64,000 nt of DNA. Source: DATGMS01 sp035303945 (lineage in GTDB: Bacteria > Bacteroidota > Bacteroidia > Cytophagales > Cyclobacteriaceae). The DNA lies in assembly GCA_035303945.1 (NCBI GenBank), contig DATGQZ010000007.1, positions 1-64,000 on the forward strand, in the 5' to 3' direction. This document shows positions 7,728 to 16,418 of the stretch, one piece after another (positions within the stretch are counted from its first letter, which is position 1; each line of letters starts with the position of its first letter). The notes beneath the pieces are model-generated. The model worked only from the letters and a program-made list of their open reading frames with translations, did no database searches and was not told the DNA's origin. A program made the position numbers and the translations under genes.

Positions 7728-8192
7728 ATGAAAACGCTACCTTACTACTGGATCGCCAGCACATTACTCTTGTTGGCCCTCACCATCACTGCCTGTAAAG
7801 ACGATGAAGATCCGCCACAGGAAGTGAAGACGACCTATATGTTAGGCCCGATTTCCAATCCTGCCATTAGCGGAAAAATCACCTTCACCAAAGTAAATGC
7901 ATCATCTACCTTGACAGTCATTGAATTGGTGGGCACACAGGCCGGCGATTCTCATCCCGCTCACATTCATGCCAATTCAGCCAGTGAAGGCGGCCCAATA
8001 GCCATCAGCTTTACACCTGTCGATGGATCGACGGGAAGGAGCGAGACTACTATCACCTCGCTGGATAATGGTACGCCGATCACCTATGAGGAATTACTTG
8101 TTTTTGACGGCTATGTCAACGTGCATCTAAGTACCAGCGCCATGTCTACGCTCATTGCGCAGGGAGATATCGGGAGCAACAGCCCCCAATAG
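7728..8192 (+). CDS. CHRD-domain lipoprotein, probably surface exposed
   Basis: The 154-residue product has a lipoprotein signal peptide with Cys23 followed by KDDED. This resembles the Lys plus acidic export signal that sends Bacteroidetes lipoproteins to the cell surface. The mature part matches the CHRD domain. Its core is HPAHIHANSASEGGPIAISF near residue 85, with a later YVNVHLS, and these His residues are conserved in the family. CHRD function is not settled. It follows the sigma/barrel pair by 41 bases and begins the run of small envelope proteins. Confidence 0.75.
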   Translation: MKTLPYYWIASTLLLLALTITACKDDEDPPQEVKTTYMLGPISNPAISGKITFTKVNASSTLTVIELVGTQAGDSHPAHIHANSASEGGPIAISFTPVDGSTGRSETTITSLDNGTPITYEELLVFDGYVNVHLSTSAMSTLIAQGDIGSNSPQ

Positions 8193-8215
8193 CCATTGTC
8201 ATAGCCTGCAACCGA

Positions 8216-8263
8216 CTTTTTCTTGGGAGATGCAGCACTTGGCCTGCGTCTCTCGGGAAAAAG
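8216..8263 (+). other. Long RNA stem-loop between lipoprotein genes
   Basis: On the plus strand, bases 8216-8232 can pair with 8247-8263 over 17 consecutive base pairs (four G-U) around a 14-base loop. There is no T tract behind it, so it is not an ordinary terminator. It lies in the 128-base gap between the CHRD and CX4CH genes. It could act as an mRNA-end stabiliser, a partial terminator lowering downstream expression, or a folded element. The pairing is seen directly; the role is inferred. Confidence 0.5.
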
Positions 8264-8320
8264 AAGGGGAATGCTATACCCTTTAAAAAAAAAGAATTTT
8301 AACAACTAAGCCCTAGTATC

Positions 8321-8677
8321 ATGGAACTTATGCACCGCTTCTGCTTGATCCTAGCAGTCATAACGATAACAGCCTGTAACAGCGAAAATGAAGAAGATTT
8401 GACACCGGAAGACGAGGTCTGCTTGGATAATACGGCTACGCTGTCAGGTTCAGTTTCAACCATTATCAACACCAATTGTGCCGTGCCTGGCTGTCATGTA
8501 GCAGGCACGGGAAGGGCCAATTTCACCATTAAGGAAAACATCATTCAGAACGCCTCGACCATTCGCACCTTCACGCAAAATGGGATCATGCCTCCACCTC
8601 AATCTGGAAGGAGCCTCACGGCAGAGGAAAAACAAAGCCTCTTTTGTTGGGTAGAAAACGGTGCCTTGGACAACTAA
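8321..8677 (+). CDS. Cytochrome-c-like lipoprotein with a CX4CH motif
   Basis: This 118-residue product has a lipobox at Cys19 (LAVITITAC), so it is membrane anchored outside the cytoplasm. The motif NCAVPGCH (Cys53, Cys58, His59) is a CX4CH variant of the heme-binding CXXCH. IMPPP at residues 89-93 supplies a plausible axial Met90, and the C-terminal KQSLFCWVENG matches the terminal helix of small c-type cytochrome domains. These features fit a one-heme electron carrier or a cytochrome-like domain common in Bacteroidetes lipoproteins. If heme is bound, the usual maturation system must accept four spacer residues. A structural disulphide between Cys residues is the alternative. Confidence 0.65.
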   Translation: MELMHRFCLILAVITITACNSENEEDLTPEDEVCLDNTATLSGSVSTIINTNCAVPGCHVAGTGRANFTIKENIIQNASTIRTFTQNGIMPPPQSGRSLTAEEKQSLFCWVENGALDN

Positions 8678-8726
8678 GCCATGCACCTTATTTACCTCAT
8701 TGTTTTCCGTTTAAACATGTATCGGT

Positions 8727-9263
8727 ATGAGACTAACCTTCTTCGTCCTCATGGTATTAAACCTTGGACATGATCTACTTGCGCAAACCTACCGGAGTAC
8801 AGAAAGTGAAATAACTTTCTTTTCTAGCGCTCCTATGGAAGATATTAAAGCAACCAACAAAAAGGCCAGCAGTTTGTTTGATGCAAGTAGCGGGAGCATT
8901 GCCATCGTGGTGCCTATCTCGGGCTTTCAATTTCGAAAATCCCTGATGCAGCAACACTTCAACGAGAATTACCTAGAGTCCGACAAATATCCTAATGCCA
9001 CCTTTGAAGGGCTTGTCAAGGGTTTTGATCCTAGCAGAAGCGGGATCCAGAAAGCCATAGCAGAAGGTGTCATGAACATACATGGCGTGTCAAAACCGGT
9101 AAAGATCGAGGGTCAGATTCAGAAGACTGCATCCAGCATAAAAATGGAAACGAAATTTCCAATCAGGATGGCAGACTATAACATTGATATCCCTAAGGTG
9201 GTCTTTTACAACATTGCTGAAGTGGTGGAGGTAACCGCAGTATTTACTTTTCAAGAAAAATAA
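8727..9263 (+). CDS. YceI-family periplasmic protein
   Basis: The 178-residue product has a Sec signal peptide (MRLTFFVLMVLNLGHDLLAQ) and a lipocalin-like YceI fold. Family features include ITFFSSAPMEDIKATNKK near the start and HFNENYLESDKYPNATFEG in the middle. The typical ending strand VEVTAVFTF is also present. YceI proteins bind long-chain isoprenoids or other lipids in the periplasm. The gene lies 14 bases before the DUF5777 barrel gene, which suggests co-expression. The lipid bound here is not known. Confidence 0.88.
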   Translation: MRLTFFVLMVLNLGHDLLAQTYRSTESEITFFSSAPMEDIKATNKKASSLFDASSGSIAIVVPISGFQFRKSLMQQHFNENYLESDKYPNATFEGLVKGFDPSRSGIQKAIAEGVMNIHGVSKPVKIEGQIQKTASSIKMETKFPIRMADYNIDIPKVVFYNIAEVVEVTAVFTFQEK

Positions 9264-9277
9264 ATCATCTACAATCT

Positions 9278-10147
9278 ATGAAGCAATTGGTAAGCACCTT
9301 GATTTGGTTTTTGGCCGTGATATTCTGTGCTTCCGGTCAGGACAAACTGTTAAAACAACTTGAGCAAAACAGCTTGGAATCCATGAATAAGATTTCGTGG
9401 ACTTTCAAGGGAACCCGTCTTATCAACGGTCACTCGGTGGAAACTAGAGAAAAGGGAAACTTGGAACTTATCATTTCCCATCGATTTGGACCTGTTAACT
9501 CGGGAGCTTATAGCTTTTTCGGCCTAGATGATTCCAACATCCGTTTAGGCTTGGATTACGCCTTGACCGACCGGTTGACGGTCGGATTGGGCAGAAATTC
9601 GCTTTCAAAAATTTATGATGGATTTATCAAGTTTAAGCTTATGGAGCAGCAGACGGGTAAGGGTAAGCCTCCGGTCTCGCTAACCTGGTTTTCCAATAGT
9701 TCTGTCACCACCTTCCGTAGACCGGAGCTTCCTATCAACTTTCGACGTAAATTAGGTTTTGCCCATCAATTGTTAATTGCCCGCAAGTTTAATGAAAGCC
9801 TTTCCTTACAGCTCAGCCCCATTTTCGTTCATCGAAACCTGGTAGCATCAAGGGCGGATGAAAACGATTTGTATGCCTTAGGCATTGGCGGAAGGCATAA
9901 AATCACCCGCAGAACCTCCGTAAATGTAGAATATATACACCGCATAGGGCCCCAACCGGCCAACAGCTTCAATGCTTTGGCCATTGGCTTTGATATCGAA
10001 ACTGGAGGACACGTATTCCAACTTCATGTTACCAACGCCCAAGCCATGAACGAAACCAACTTTATCCCCTCTACCGGAGGCGATTTCTTTGATGGGGATA
10101 TTCATTTTGGCTTTAACATTTCCCGATCCTTTCAACTCGGAAAATAG
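9278..10147 (+). CDS. DUF5777-like beta-barrel outer-membrane protein
   Basis: The 289-residue product begins with a signal peptide (MKQLVSTLIWFLAVIFCASG). It then shows KGTRLINGHSVETREKGNLE and ISHRFGPVNSG, the opening expected of the Bacteroidetes DUF5777 barrel family. Strands alternate through the protein, with LDYALTDRLTVGLGRN in the middle and a final aromatic residue in RSFQLGK. The family is known to occur near YceI and cytochrome genes, as here. It probably sits in the outer membrane; its substrate is unknown. The short spacing behind YceI suggests one operon. Confidence 0.72.
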   Translation: MKQLVSTLIWFLAVIFCASGQDKLLKQLEQNSLESMNKISWTFKGTRLINGHSVETREKGNLELIISHRFGPVNSGAYSFFGLDDSNIRLGLDYALTDRLTVGLGRNSLSKIYDGFIKFKLMEQQTGKGKPPVSLTWFSNSSVTTFRRPELPINFRRKLGFAHQLLIARKFNESLSLQLSPIFVHRNLVASRADENDLYALGIGGRHKITRRTSVNVEYIHRIGPQPANSFNALAIGFDIETGGHVFQLHVTNAQAMNETNFIPSTGGDFFDGDIHFGFNISRSFQLGK

Positions 10148-10243
10148 CTTGGTCGCTGTTTATGGCATTCATGTAGAAGGGTGATCAGCGATCATGCATA
10201 ATTATAATCAATTCACTACTTTTACCAATCAAAAAACAGCCCC

Positions 10244-10735
10244 ATGAATAAATTTTCATCCTTCGTATTGTCTCTGGTGTTGGCATTCTCTTGTCAAGCA
10301 CCTAAAGAAAATCTGCTAAACACCGATGAAGAAAGTATTGTTGGTCAATATGGCGAAGCAGTAAATGCTTCCGGCGCTATTACTGTAGATGACATGTTCA
10401 AAAGATTGGAGAATGGTGACGGTTTCGACGGAAAAGTAGTCGCAGAGATCCGTGAAGTGTGTACTAAAAAAGGATGCTGGATGACCATAGCTCTGCCGGA
10501 CGGCAATCTGATGCGGGTTACCTTTAAAGATTATGGATTCTTTGTCCCTACCAATTCACATGGCTATCCAGTTGTACTCGAAGGATTAGCAGAAAAAACA
10601 GTTACAGATGTTGAAACGCTACGCCACTTTGCTGAAGACGCGGGCAAAGCCCAGGAAGAAATTGATGCGATCACTGAACCCAAGGAAGAATATACTTTCG
10701 AAGCGGTGGGCGTGCTGATAAAAGAAAAAGCTTAA
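10244..10735 (+). CDS. DUF4920-domain lipoprotein
   Basis: The 163-residue product has a lipobox at Cys17 (LVLAFSC). The mature part shows EIREVCTKKGCWMTIALPDG, with Cys73 and Cys78 in the CTKKGCWM motif that marks DUF4920. A later FKDYGFFVPTNSHGYPVVLEG matches the same family. The conserved Cys pair and nearby His may bind a metal or a redox partner; this is inference. It lies 96 bases after the DUF5777 gene in the same direction and converges with the DUF4221 gene, so it may be the last member of the sigma-linked group. Confidence 0.78.
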   Translation: MNKFSSFVLSLVLAFSCQAPKENLLNTDEESIVGQYGEAVNASGAITVDDMFKRLENGDGFDGKVVAEIREVCTKKGCWMTIALPDGNLMRVTFKDYGFFVPTNSHGYPVVLEGLAEKTVTDVETLRHFAEDAGKAQEEIDAITEPKEEYTFEAVGVLIKEKA

Positions 10736-10746
10736 TGTACGGAGCA

Positions 10747-11895
10747 TCAATACGCTACTATTCGAAGTTTATAAAAGGTAATTTGATCAGGTTCCTCCTC
10801 GAGAAAATCAACATCCTGGGAGGCCCAAAGATATCCATCTGGAGAAGCTAAAATAACGTCCCTCATTTTGGCAGGGAGTTGGCCCTCCCCCACTACCTTT
10901 CCTGCTTGCATAATCATATATTTCTTGCCATTGAGGGAGTCTAATCTGTCCGCCGCCTGTTCCTCTCCGTATGTTGCCTTTATTTCCTCGATGACATGCA
11001 ACTTAATCCCTGGATTATAGAGGATGATGTGCAGGCTATCAACATAAAATAGATTAGAAATCCTACCAGGTGAATCACGTGGCTCAAGCTTTGCTTCCAT
11101 TCCTATTGCGCCCATTGGGAAGCCATTGAATAAAACAAAATCGGTAAATGGAATCTTCCATTGTTTTACGATCTCCTCCGAGGCAATGTCCATCACGTAG
11201 AGGACCGTATCTGTATCCATGGCGTAATGCACTTCATGGCCAATGGTATGAAAACTAGGCTTGAGGAATTGGTGCGCTCGCTTATTTAAGTATCGGCTGC
11301 CTTGCTGTAGCTTTCCGATCGCCTTAAAATTTGCCGATTTAGGATCAACATATTCCATTAAGTTGAAATATTGATAATACTCCGGCTGCTCAGGAGGATA
11401 ATCCGTTCTTGCTGCATTGAGGAGGGTTAAATGTTTTGAACCTTCTAAAACAGCTTCTTGGAGATGGTTGAAGCCCATATATATCATCCCCTTGGGAGGT
11501 GCCGGAAGCTTCAAAGATTTTTGCAACGTGCGGCTACTGTCATATATGTTGAGCACATTTACCCCCAACAATGCAACACCATCCTCAAAGTATTCCGCTG
11601 CAAGTATGTACCTTCCCACTGATTCTGGACCATCTGCTTCAAGTTGTATTCGATGGATGAACTGGCCTAAGCTATCAAATTCATATACCACAGGAGGATC
11701 AGATTCGATAACCAATAGATTACCGGTACTGTCATGAACGTCCATCAAACTTAAATAGGTGGCCATAACCTCAAGCTGCACCGAGTCTACGACTTCCAAG
11801 TTGAACCGGGTAACTGATGTAACTTCATCATGTTCTCTAGCACATCCTCCTGATACCAAAATTCCACAAAACAAAACAAGCAGGCGTCTATCCAT
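10747..11895 (-). CDS. DUF4221-family lipoprotein (copy 1)
   Basis: The 382-residue product begins with a lipoprotein signal (MDRRLLVLFCGILVSGGC, Cys18). A start 14 codons upstream is possible, but it would put a hydrophilic stretch before the signal. The rest looks like a secreted beta-propeller-like protein of the DUF4221 kind frequent in Cyclobacteriaceae. Strand repeats such as VVYEFDSLGQFIHRIQLEADGP and LNIYDSSRTLQKSLKLP are visible. A relative lies at 18713-19900, sharing the pattern lipoprotein signal, VDS-led first strand and a GP/G-rich turn. Function is unknown; a surface sensor or ligand-binding role is only a guess. Confidence 0.65.
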   Translation of the reverse strand: MDRRLLVLFCGILVSGGCAREHDEVTSVTRFNLEVVDSVQLEVMATYLSLMDVHDSTGNLLVIESDPPVVYEFDSLGQFIHRIQLEADGPESVGRYILAAEYFEDGVALLGVNVLNIYDSSRTLQKSLKLPAPPKGMIYMGFNHLQEAVLEGSKHLTLLNAARTDYPPEQPEYYQYFNLMEYVDPKSANFKAIGKLQQGSRYLNKRAHQFLKPSFHTIGHEVHYAMDTDTVLYVMDIASEEIVKQWKIPFTDFVLFNGFPMGAIGMEAKLEPRDSPGRISNLFYVDSLHIILYNPGIKLHVIEEIKATYGEEQAADRLDSLNGKKYMIMQAGKVVGEGQLPAKMRDVILASPDGYLWASQDVDFLEEEPDQITFYKLRIVAY

Positions 11896-11998
11896 AAAAT
11901 TAGGCTTAACGACAGGGCAAAAAAATAGACTTTTCACACCGCTAATAAAAGGTCATTTGCAATATAGCATTTACCATTTAACAAAAACAGGAAAAGTT

Positions 11999-12006
11999 TA
12001 TATTTG
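11999..12006 (+). promoter_or_regulatory. -7 element TATATTTG for the thioesterase gene
   Basis: TATATTTG matches the Bacteroidetes -7 consensus TAnnTTTG. Transcription would begin near 12013, so translation must start at the ATG at 12049, not at the upstream ATG at 12004. No clear TTG is seen at -33. Confidence 0.5.
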
Positions 12007-12048
12007 CAGCTTATTTACTGCAGCAAAAAATTACACAAGACAGCCTCT

Positions 12049-12648
12049 ATGACAAAAGATTTTACTTCAGCACGACCTGTTCGTTTTTCGCAGGTGACCA
12101 TAACAGAATTAATGATTCCCGCCTACGCCAACTTTGGAGGGAAAATCCATGGGGGCATCTTACTTTCCCTAATGGATAAAGTGGCTTATGCTGCCGCCAG
12201 CAAGCACAGTGGCGCCTACTGTGTGACTGTGTCGGTCGACACGGTGGATTTTCTGCAGCCAGTGGAGGTGGGTGAACTGGTGTCGCTAAAAGCTTCTGTG
12301 AATTATGTAGGAAACAGTTCTATGGTAATAGGGATAAAGGTAATATCAGAAAATGTAAAAACGGGCAGCCTGAACCACACCAATACGTGCTATTTCACCA
12401 TGGTCGCCAAGGGAGAAGACGACAAACCAACAACGGTACCCCCTCTTATTCTAGAAAGTCCTATTGAAGTTCGCCGCTTTGTAGAAGCTATTTATAGGAC
12501 GAAATTCAAGCAAAACTATAAAGCCAATCTCAGGGAGATTAAAAAAAATTGGGAAAAACAAGACTTGGAAGCCTTGTTAAGCAAAGAACGATGCTTCTAC
12601 ACGTCCAATCCTGCTGACAGTATCACGCCTGTGGAAGCACCGCTTTAA
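12049..12648 (+). CDS. Acyl-CoA thioesterase, hotdog fold
   Basis: The 199-residue product should hydrolyse acyl-CoA to free acid and CoA in the cytoplasm. The hotdog domain covers roughly residues 10-130, with the helix segment NFGGKIHGGILLSLMDKVAY and the strand segment VTVSVDTVDFLQPVEVGELV. Both are characteristic of YciA/BFIT-type thioesterases, and the Asp in the LMDKVAY helix is the likely catalytic acid. A C-terminal ~70-residue tail is lysine-rich and helical. The ATG at 12049 is preferred because the predicted -7 element lies 43 bases upstream. It appears to be a single gene. Confidence 0.87.
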   Translation: MTKDFTSARPVRFSQVTITELMIPAYANFGGKIHGGILLSLMDKVAYAAASKHSGAYCVTVSVDTVDFLQPVEVGELVSLKASVNYVGNSSMVIGIKVISENVKTGSLNHTNTCYFTMVAKGEDDKPTTVPPLILESPIEVRRFVEAIYRTKFKQNYKANLREIKKNWEKQDLEALLSKERCFYTSNPADSITPVEAPL

Positions 12649-12714
12649 TGTTGAGAACTAAAACTGAATCGGTGTACATAACGACAGGCAAGGTAGGCAG
12701 GTGGATTAAATATT

Positions 12715-13560
12715 TTACTTTCTGACTTGACCCTCTATTATAAGGTGCTTTGGGGCGGCATGATTGGTTAGATTTTGAATGTCTAACTTCAGTTCCTGAC
12801 TTGTCTTCTTTCTCTCGATGCGGTAAGTAACGCCAAGATTAATAAAAAAAACGTCATCGCCACGCTTGGAAAAAGCAGCTTCTTCCTGATACACTACTTC
12901 ACCCTGCGTATTAGAAGCCTTCAAATCAACCGGGATATATCTTCTACCACACAGAAGTAAGGTCTTAGCATTGAGGCCTATGATCTTGTGTATCTCCCGA
13001 TCTGACCTCAGACTGAATTCCTTCACCAATAAAAAATTGCTGGCGTGGTTTCCGTTGAACATCGTGTTTCGCTTGATTCGATCCATTGCTCTGTATTTGG
13101 AATGGTAAAGAGAGGGTGTTGCCAAAAAGTATTGGTTATCAGTAAAATATCTTTCCAAGGGAATTCAAGCCCATAATTCTGTCCCGTTCCCGTAAAAATA
13201 TGCACTTTGTACGTAAACCATGCTACCTGATTGATTAACGAATAAGAACTTCCTTCTTTGTCTTCTATGAGTATGTTGTACAGATGCTGATAGTATAGTT
13301 TGTCCGACTTCTCCTTTCACATCTTGGTCAGTTACCCATTCTTCTATTACCCTGTCAAACTGTTTGCTGTAAAAATTGAAATAGTGGTGTGTTAAATTAT
13401 TCCCACCTGCGTATTGCTCTTTACATTAAATTTATGGTTTAAAGTGGCAGCTGCCTTCATCGATTTTTTGGCCAGACGAGCATTAATCAGTTCCTCAAGT
13501 TCGTTTCGTTCTTTTGGCTCAAAGGCTTGGTACCCGCTGCCATTCTACGATATGGAGATG
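12715..13560 (-). pseudogene. Decayed C-terminal part of a TonB-dependent receptor
   Basis: Read on the minus strand, pieces in changing frames join into the end of one protein. Near 13540-13410 it reads QAFEPKERNELEELINARLA and then ATLNHKFNVKSNTQVGI. Next comes LTHHYFNFYSKQFDRV in another frame, then LINQVAWFTYKVHIFTGTGQ near 13230-13170. From 13158 it is open to the stop with LGVTYRIERKKTSQELKLDI and QNLTNHAAPKHL. That ending is typical of a class of Bacteroidetes TonB-dependent receptors. At least three frameshifts and the loss of signal peptide, plug and most of the barrel show that it is a relic. No transposase is visible nearby to explain it. Confidence 0.75.
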
Positions 13561-13715
13561 CTATTCTATAGATAGGTATTTGGGCCGAGAGGTAGATATT
13601 GACCCTTAGTGTCTGGCGACATTTCTTATCAGCTGCTAGCCGGGAAATAGAGATTTTGACCGTCCTGGCTAGTCTATTAGCAACATTAGAAAAGTCTGGA
13701 AAAGTAGTGAGGCGT

Positions 13716-14237
13716 TTATTTCAGCATTTTGCTCAACTTTTTGATTCTGGCATTGAGGGAAGGGATCTGCTCTTCCTGAAGTTCAGTTATTAACTTGGAA
13801 AAATTTTGCTTTTGATCAGGAAGTACGGGAAGCAGATCGTAAAGCGACTGAAGTGAAAACACGCGCACAATTCTTGATTGCTTCTTGTTCTTCGTCCAGG
13901 AAAGCAGTAACTCCCATACCTGAAGCAATTCCTGCTGATTGAGGGTTAAACGGGGAAGAAGCTGGGCCAAATGCCACTGAAGCTCTTTGTGCTGAACGCG
14001 TTGGCAAAGTTGAAGAATAGCGCCTTTGTGTTTGTTCAGCCATAAGGGATGGTCAATAGTAACCTTTTCTACAATATCTGCAGCCCTCATCGCAACTAGA
14101 CGGTTTTCATGGAACAATAGCGCTATAAGGCGGTCAAACTCTTCCTGACTACCAATCTTAAGTACAACTTCATTACTGTGGCCTATCGATCGCAGATCAC
14201 CTCCCGACAATAGATTTTCGAAATCTGTGATGTTCAT
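13716..14237 (-). CDS. HEAT-repeat-like helical protein, function unknown
   Basis: The 173-residue product has no signal peptide and consists almost entirely of helices. Paired-helix units such as LIALLFHENRLVAMRAADIV and LLSWTKNKKQSRIVRVFSLQ resemble HEAT repeats, where the Arg/Asp between helices caps the pair. A protein-binding role in the cytoplasm is likely, but no partner is evident. It ends downstream of the decayed receptor, and its start is 30 bases after the phospholipase C stop, so it may be co-transcribed with that gene. Confidence 0.55.
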   Translation of the reverse strand: MNITDFENLLSGGDLRSIGHSNEVVLKIGSQEEFDRLIALLFHENRLVAMRAADIVEKVTIDHPLWLNKHKGAILQLCQRVQHKELQWHLAQLLPRLTLNQQELLQVWELLLSWTKNKKQSRIVRVFSLQSLYDLLPVLPDQKQNFSKLITELQEEQIPSLNARIKKLSKMLK

Positions 14238-14267
14238 TTCTTTTGATCCAGCAGAAATATTTTAATG

Positions 14268-16418
14268 TTAGAGATGCATGGCCATAGCAGGATCACTGAT
14301 TCCATGATTGCCTGTTTCCACCCTCCCTGCAAAACGTTGTACAGAACCATCTTCAGTCTTAACGGCAAAGTCATACCAGAGGTGACTTCTATGGAGCTTA
14401 ATAGGAATTTTTTTCTGCTCTCCGGGGGATAAGCTAATAGGCTTCAAGGGGGGATATTCATAGGCTTGCGACTCCACATGCACAACAAGGGGTGCGGAAC
14501 CCGGATGTTGAAGGTTAATGACTATCCCTTCGTCTTTGTTACTATATGCCACTTCAAGTTCCGGTTCCACATGATGAAGACTGCCACTGTATTTGCGGAA
14601 AAATCCATTTGGTCCATAAACCTCCAGATCATAAGTCCCATTGGTCAAACTGAGATCCCACTCGTCTTCCAAGGATTTGCCTGCTTCCACGGTATAGCGT
14701 CGGGGTATCCTGTCCAGATGAAGCAGGTCATACACATGGTAAACAGCACCTTTTGTTCCCTGGTTGTCAAAAATAAGCCTTACCTGTTGTTTCTTTTCCA
14801 AACGCTTGAGTCCGCAAAGCAAGCGATAAGGGAGAGCCCTTGATGGCCGACTTCCTTTTTCTTGATACAGCTTTGAAGGCTCGGCCGGAGCGGTAGGTTT
14901 GGGAAGTTGTTGAGAGGCAGCGTCTATTTCGGCGTAACGGGAAGTTGCCGGCATTGTCGGGAATTTTGTATCATTAGGATGAACAAAGTCAAATGCTGCG
15001 GTAAGATCACTGCAGACTGCACGGTGCCAAGCAGAAATGGCGGGAATTGTTACCCCAAAACGCTTTTCAATAAACTGTCCAACAGACGTATGGTCCGCCA
15101 CTTCTGAATGTACCCAACCACCCTTACTCCAAGGTGACAGAATGTACATGGGCACGCGGGGTCCCAACCCCCAAGGCCGCAGCCTTCCGGACACCGTATC
15201 TCTTTTGTCAATATATTTCCTTGGGCTTTCGGTATCATTAAGGTCATCCTTGTCATTTTCAAAATACATTCCCGCAACGTCAATGGTAGATTTGCCGGCG
15301 AGGGTATGGTCCAAATTGTAAGAAGGCACGGCAGGAGCAGGCAAATGATCAAATAAACCATCGTTTTCATCAAAGGTCAAGAAAAACACTGTCTTGCTCC
15401 AGGTGTCAGGATTGGAGGTGATCGCGGTTAAAACTTCATGTGTAAAATTGGATGCCCGATAGGGGCTTGACGGTGCACCAGGATGTTCAGAATTACTTTG
15501 GGAAGGCAAAATCCAACTCACTTGAGGCAGAGTTCCATTTTGAACGTCACGGGCTAAATCTTCCAACGACCAATGGCGCATCCCATTTTCGTATATAGGC
15601 GACCCAGGTTTGGCATTTCTAAAACTTTCAAAGGCTAGACAGCCGTGCATGGCACCCGTCCAATTATCATTTGGATCTTGATATATTCTCCACGTGATCC
15701 CCGCCTCCTGCAACACATCAGGTATCGTTGGCCATTTAAATGCACTTCCCTGATAGGTATATCCTGGGTGCGGCATTTTGCCCTTTATCCAACACCTAAG
15801 GTTCACAGGTTCGCCATCCGCATCCGTGCAATTTATTCCCGCATTTCGCTTTTCAGGATTGTCTACCGCACCTGACCAAAAAACAATTCTATTGGGATCT
15901 GTCCCAGTTGCGACAGAACAATGATAGGCATCACAAATCGTAAACTTCTCGGCCATGGCATATTGAAAGGGAATTTCCTCTCTGGTATAATAGGCCATAG
16001 AAAAGGGGGTCTTGAAAAGTGGCCAATATCCATATTTACCTTGGTTCCACGCTGCTTGTGTATCTGGAAAATTGTGCGGTGTACCGGCAACAAAAGCCGC
16101 ATTGCTTACTTTGCCATCTGCCCGGTAAGGAGGAACAATCCTTTCTCCGTCCGACTGGTGGAATACCCGCTGTCCACTCTCCAATGGAATGGGAAAACGG
16201 TCGCCAAATCCCCGCACCCCTTTCATGGCGCCAAAATAATGATCAAAGGATCTGTTCTCCTGCATCAGGATCACAATGTGCTCAACGTCCTTAATCGATC
16301 GGCTCACATTGTGTGCAGGCACTGCCAAAGCCTTCTGCAAAAGCGGCTCCCAAATAGATGCTGCTAGGCCCGCTGTGGCAGATACTTTAAGAAATTTCCT
16401 TCTATTGAGTTTGGACAT
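14268..16418 (-). CDS. Tat-exported phosphocholine-specific phospholipase C
   Basis: The 716-residue product should cleave phosphatidylcholine-type lipids to diacylglycerol and phosphocholine outside the cytoplasm. The start at 16418 places the twin-arginine motif NRRKFLK directly after the first residues; an ATG 42 bases upstream would push it inside. The catalytic domain opens with HIVILMQENRSFDHYFG, whose Glu and Asn are metal and active-site residues in this family. It continues with DAYHCSVATGTDPNR and HPGAPSS. Two C-terminal beta domains (about residues 510-716) match the paired DUF756 modules of these enzymes. Full length for the family. Confidence 0.92.
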   Translation of the reverse strand: MSKLNRRKFLKVSATAGLAASIWEPLLQKALAVPAHNVSRSIKDVEHIVILMQENRSFDHYFGAMKGVRGFGDRFPIPLESGQRVFHQSDGERIVPPYRADGKVSNAAFVAGTPHNFPDTQAAWNQGKYGYWPLFKTPFSMAYYTREEIPFQYAMAEKFTICDAYHCSVATGTDPNRIVFWSGAVDNPEKRNAGINCTDADGEPVNLRCWIKGKMPHPGYTYQGSAFKWPTIPDVLQEAGITWRIYQDPNDNWTGAMHGCLAFESFRNAKPGSPIYENGMRHWSLEDLARDVQNGTLPQVSWILPSQSNSEHPGAPSSPYRASNFTHEVLTAITSNPDTWSKTVFFLTFDENDGLFDHLPAPAVPSYNLDHTLAGKSTIDVAGMYFENDKDDLNDTESPRKYIDKRDTVSGRLRPWGLGPRVPMYILSPWSKGGWVHSEVADHTSVGQFIEKRFGVTIPAISAWHRAVCSDLTAAFDFVHPNDTKFPTMPATSRYAEIDAASQQLPKPTAPAEPSKLYQEKGSRPSRALPYRLLCGLKRLEKKQQVRLIFDNQGTKGAVYHVYDLLHLDRIPRRYTVEAGKSLEDEWDLSLTNGTYDLEVYGPNGFFRKYSGSLHHVEPELEVAYSNKDEGIVINLQHPGSAPLVVHVESQAYEYPPLKPISLSPGEQKKIPIKLHRSHLWYDFAVKTEDGSVQRFAGRVETGNHGISDPAMAMHL

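Noticed and set aside
12004..12048. Longer start for the thioesterase gene
   Set aside because: The extra 15 residues overlap the likely promoter, so the start at 12049 is preferred.
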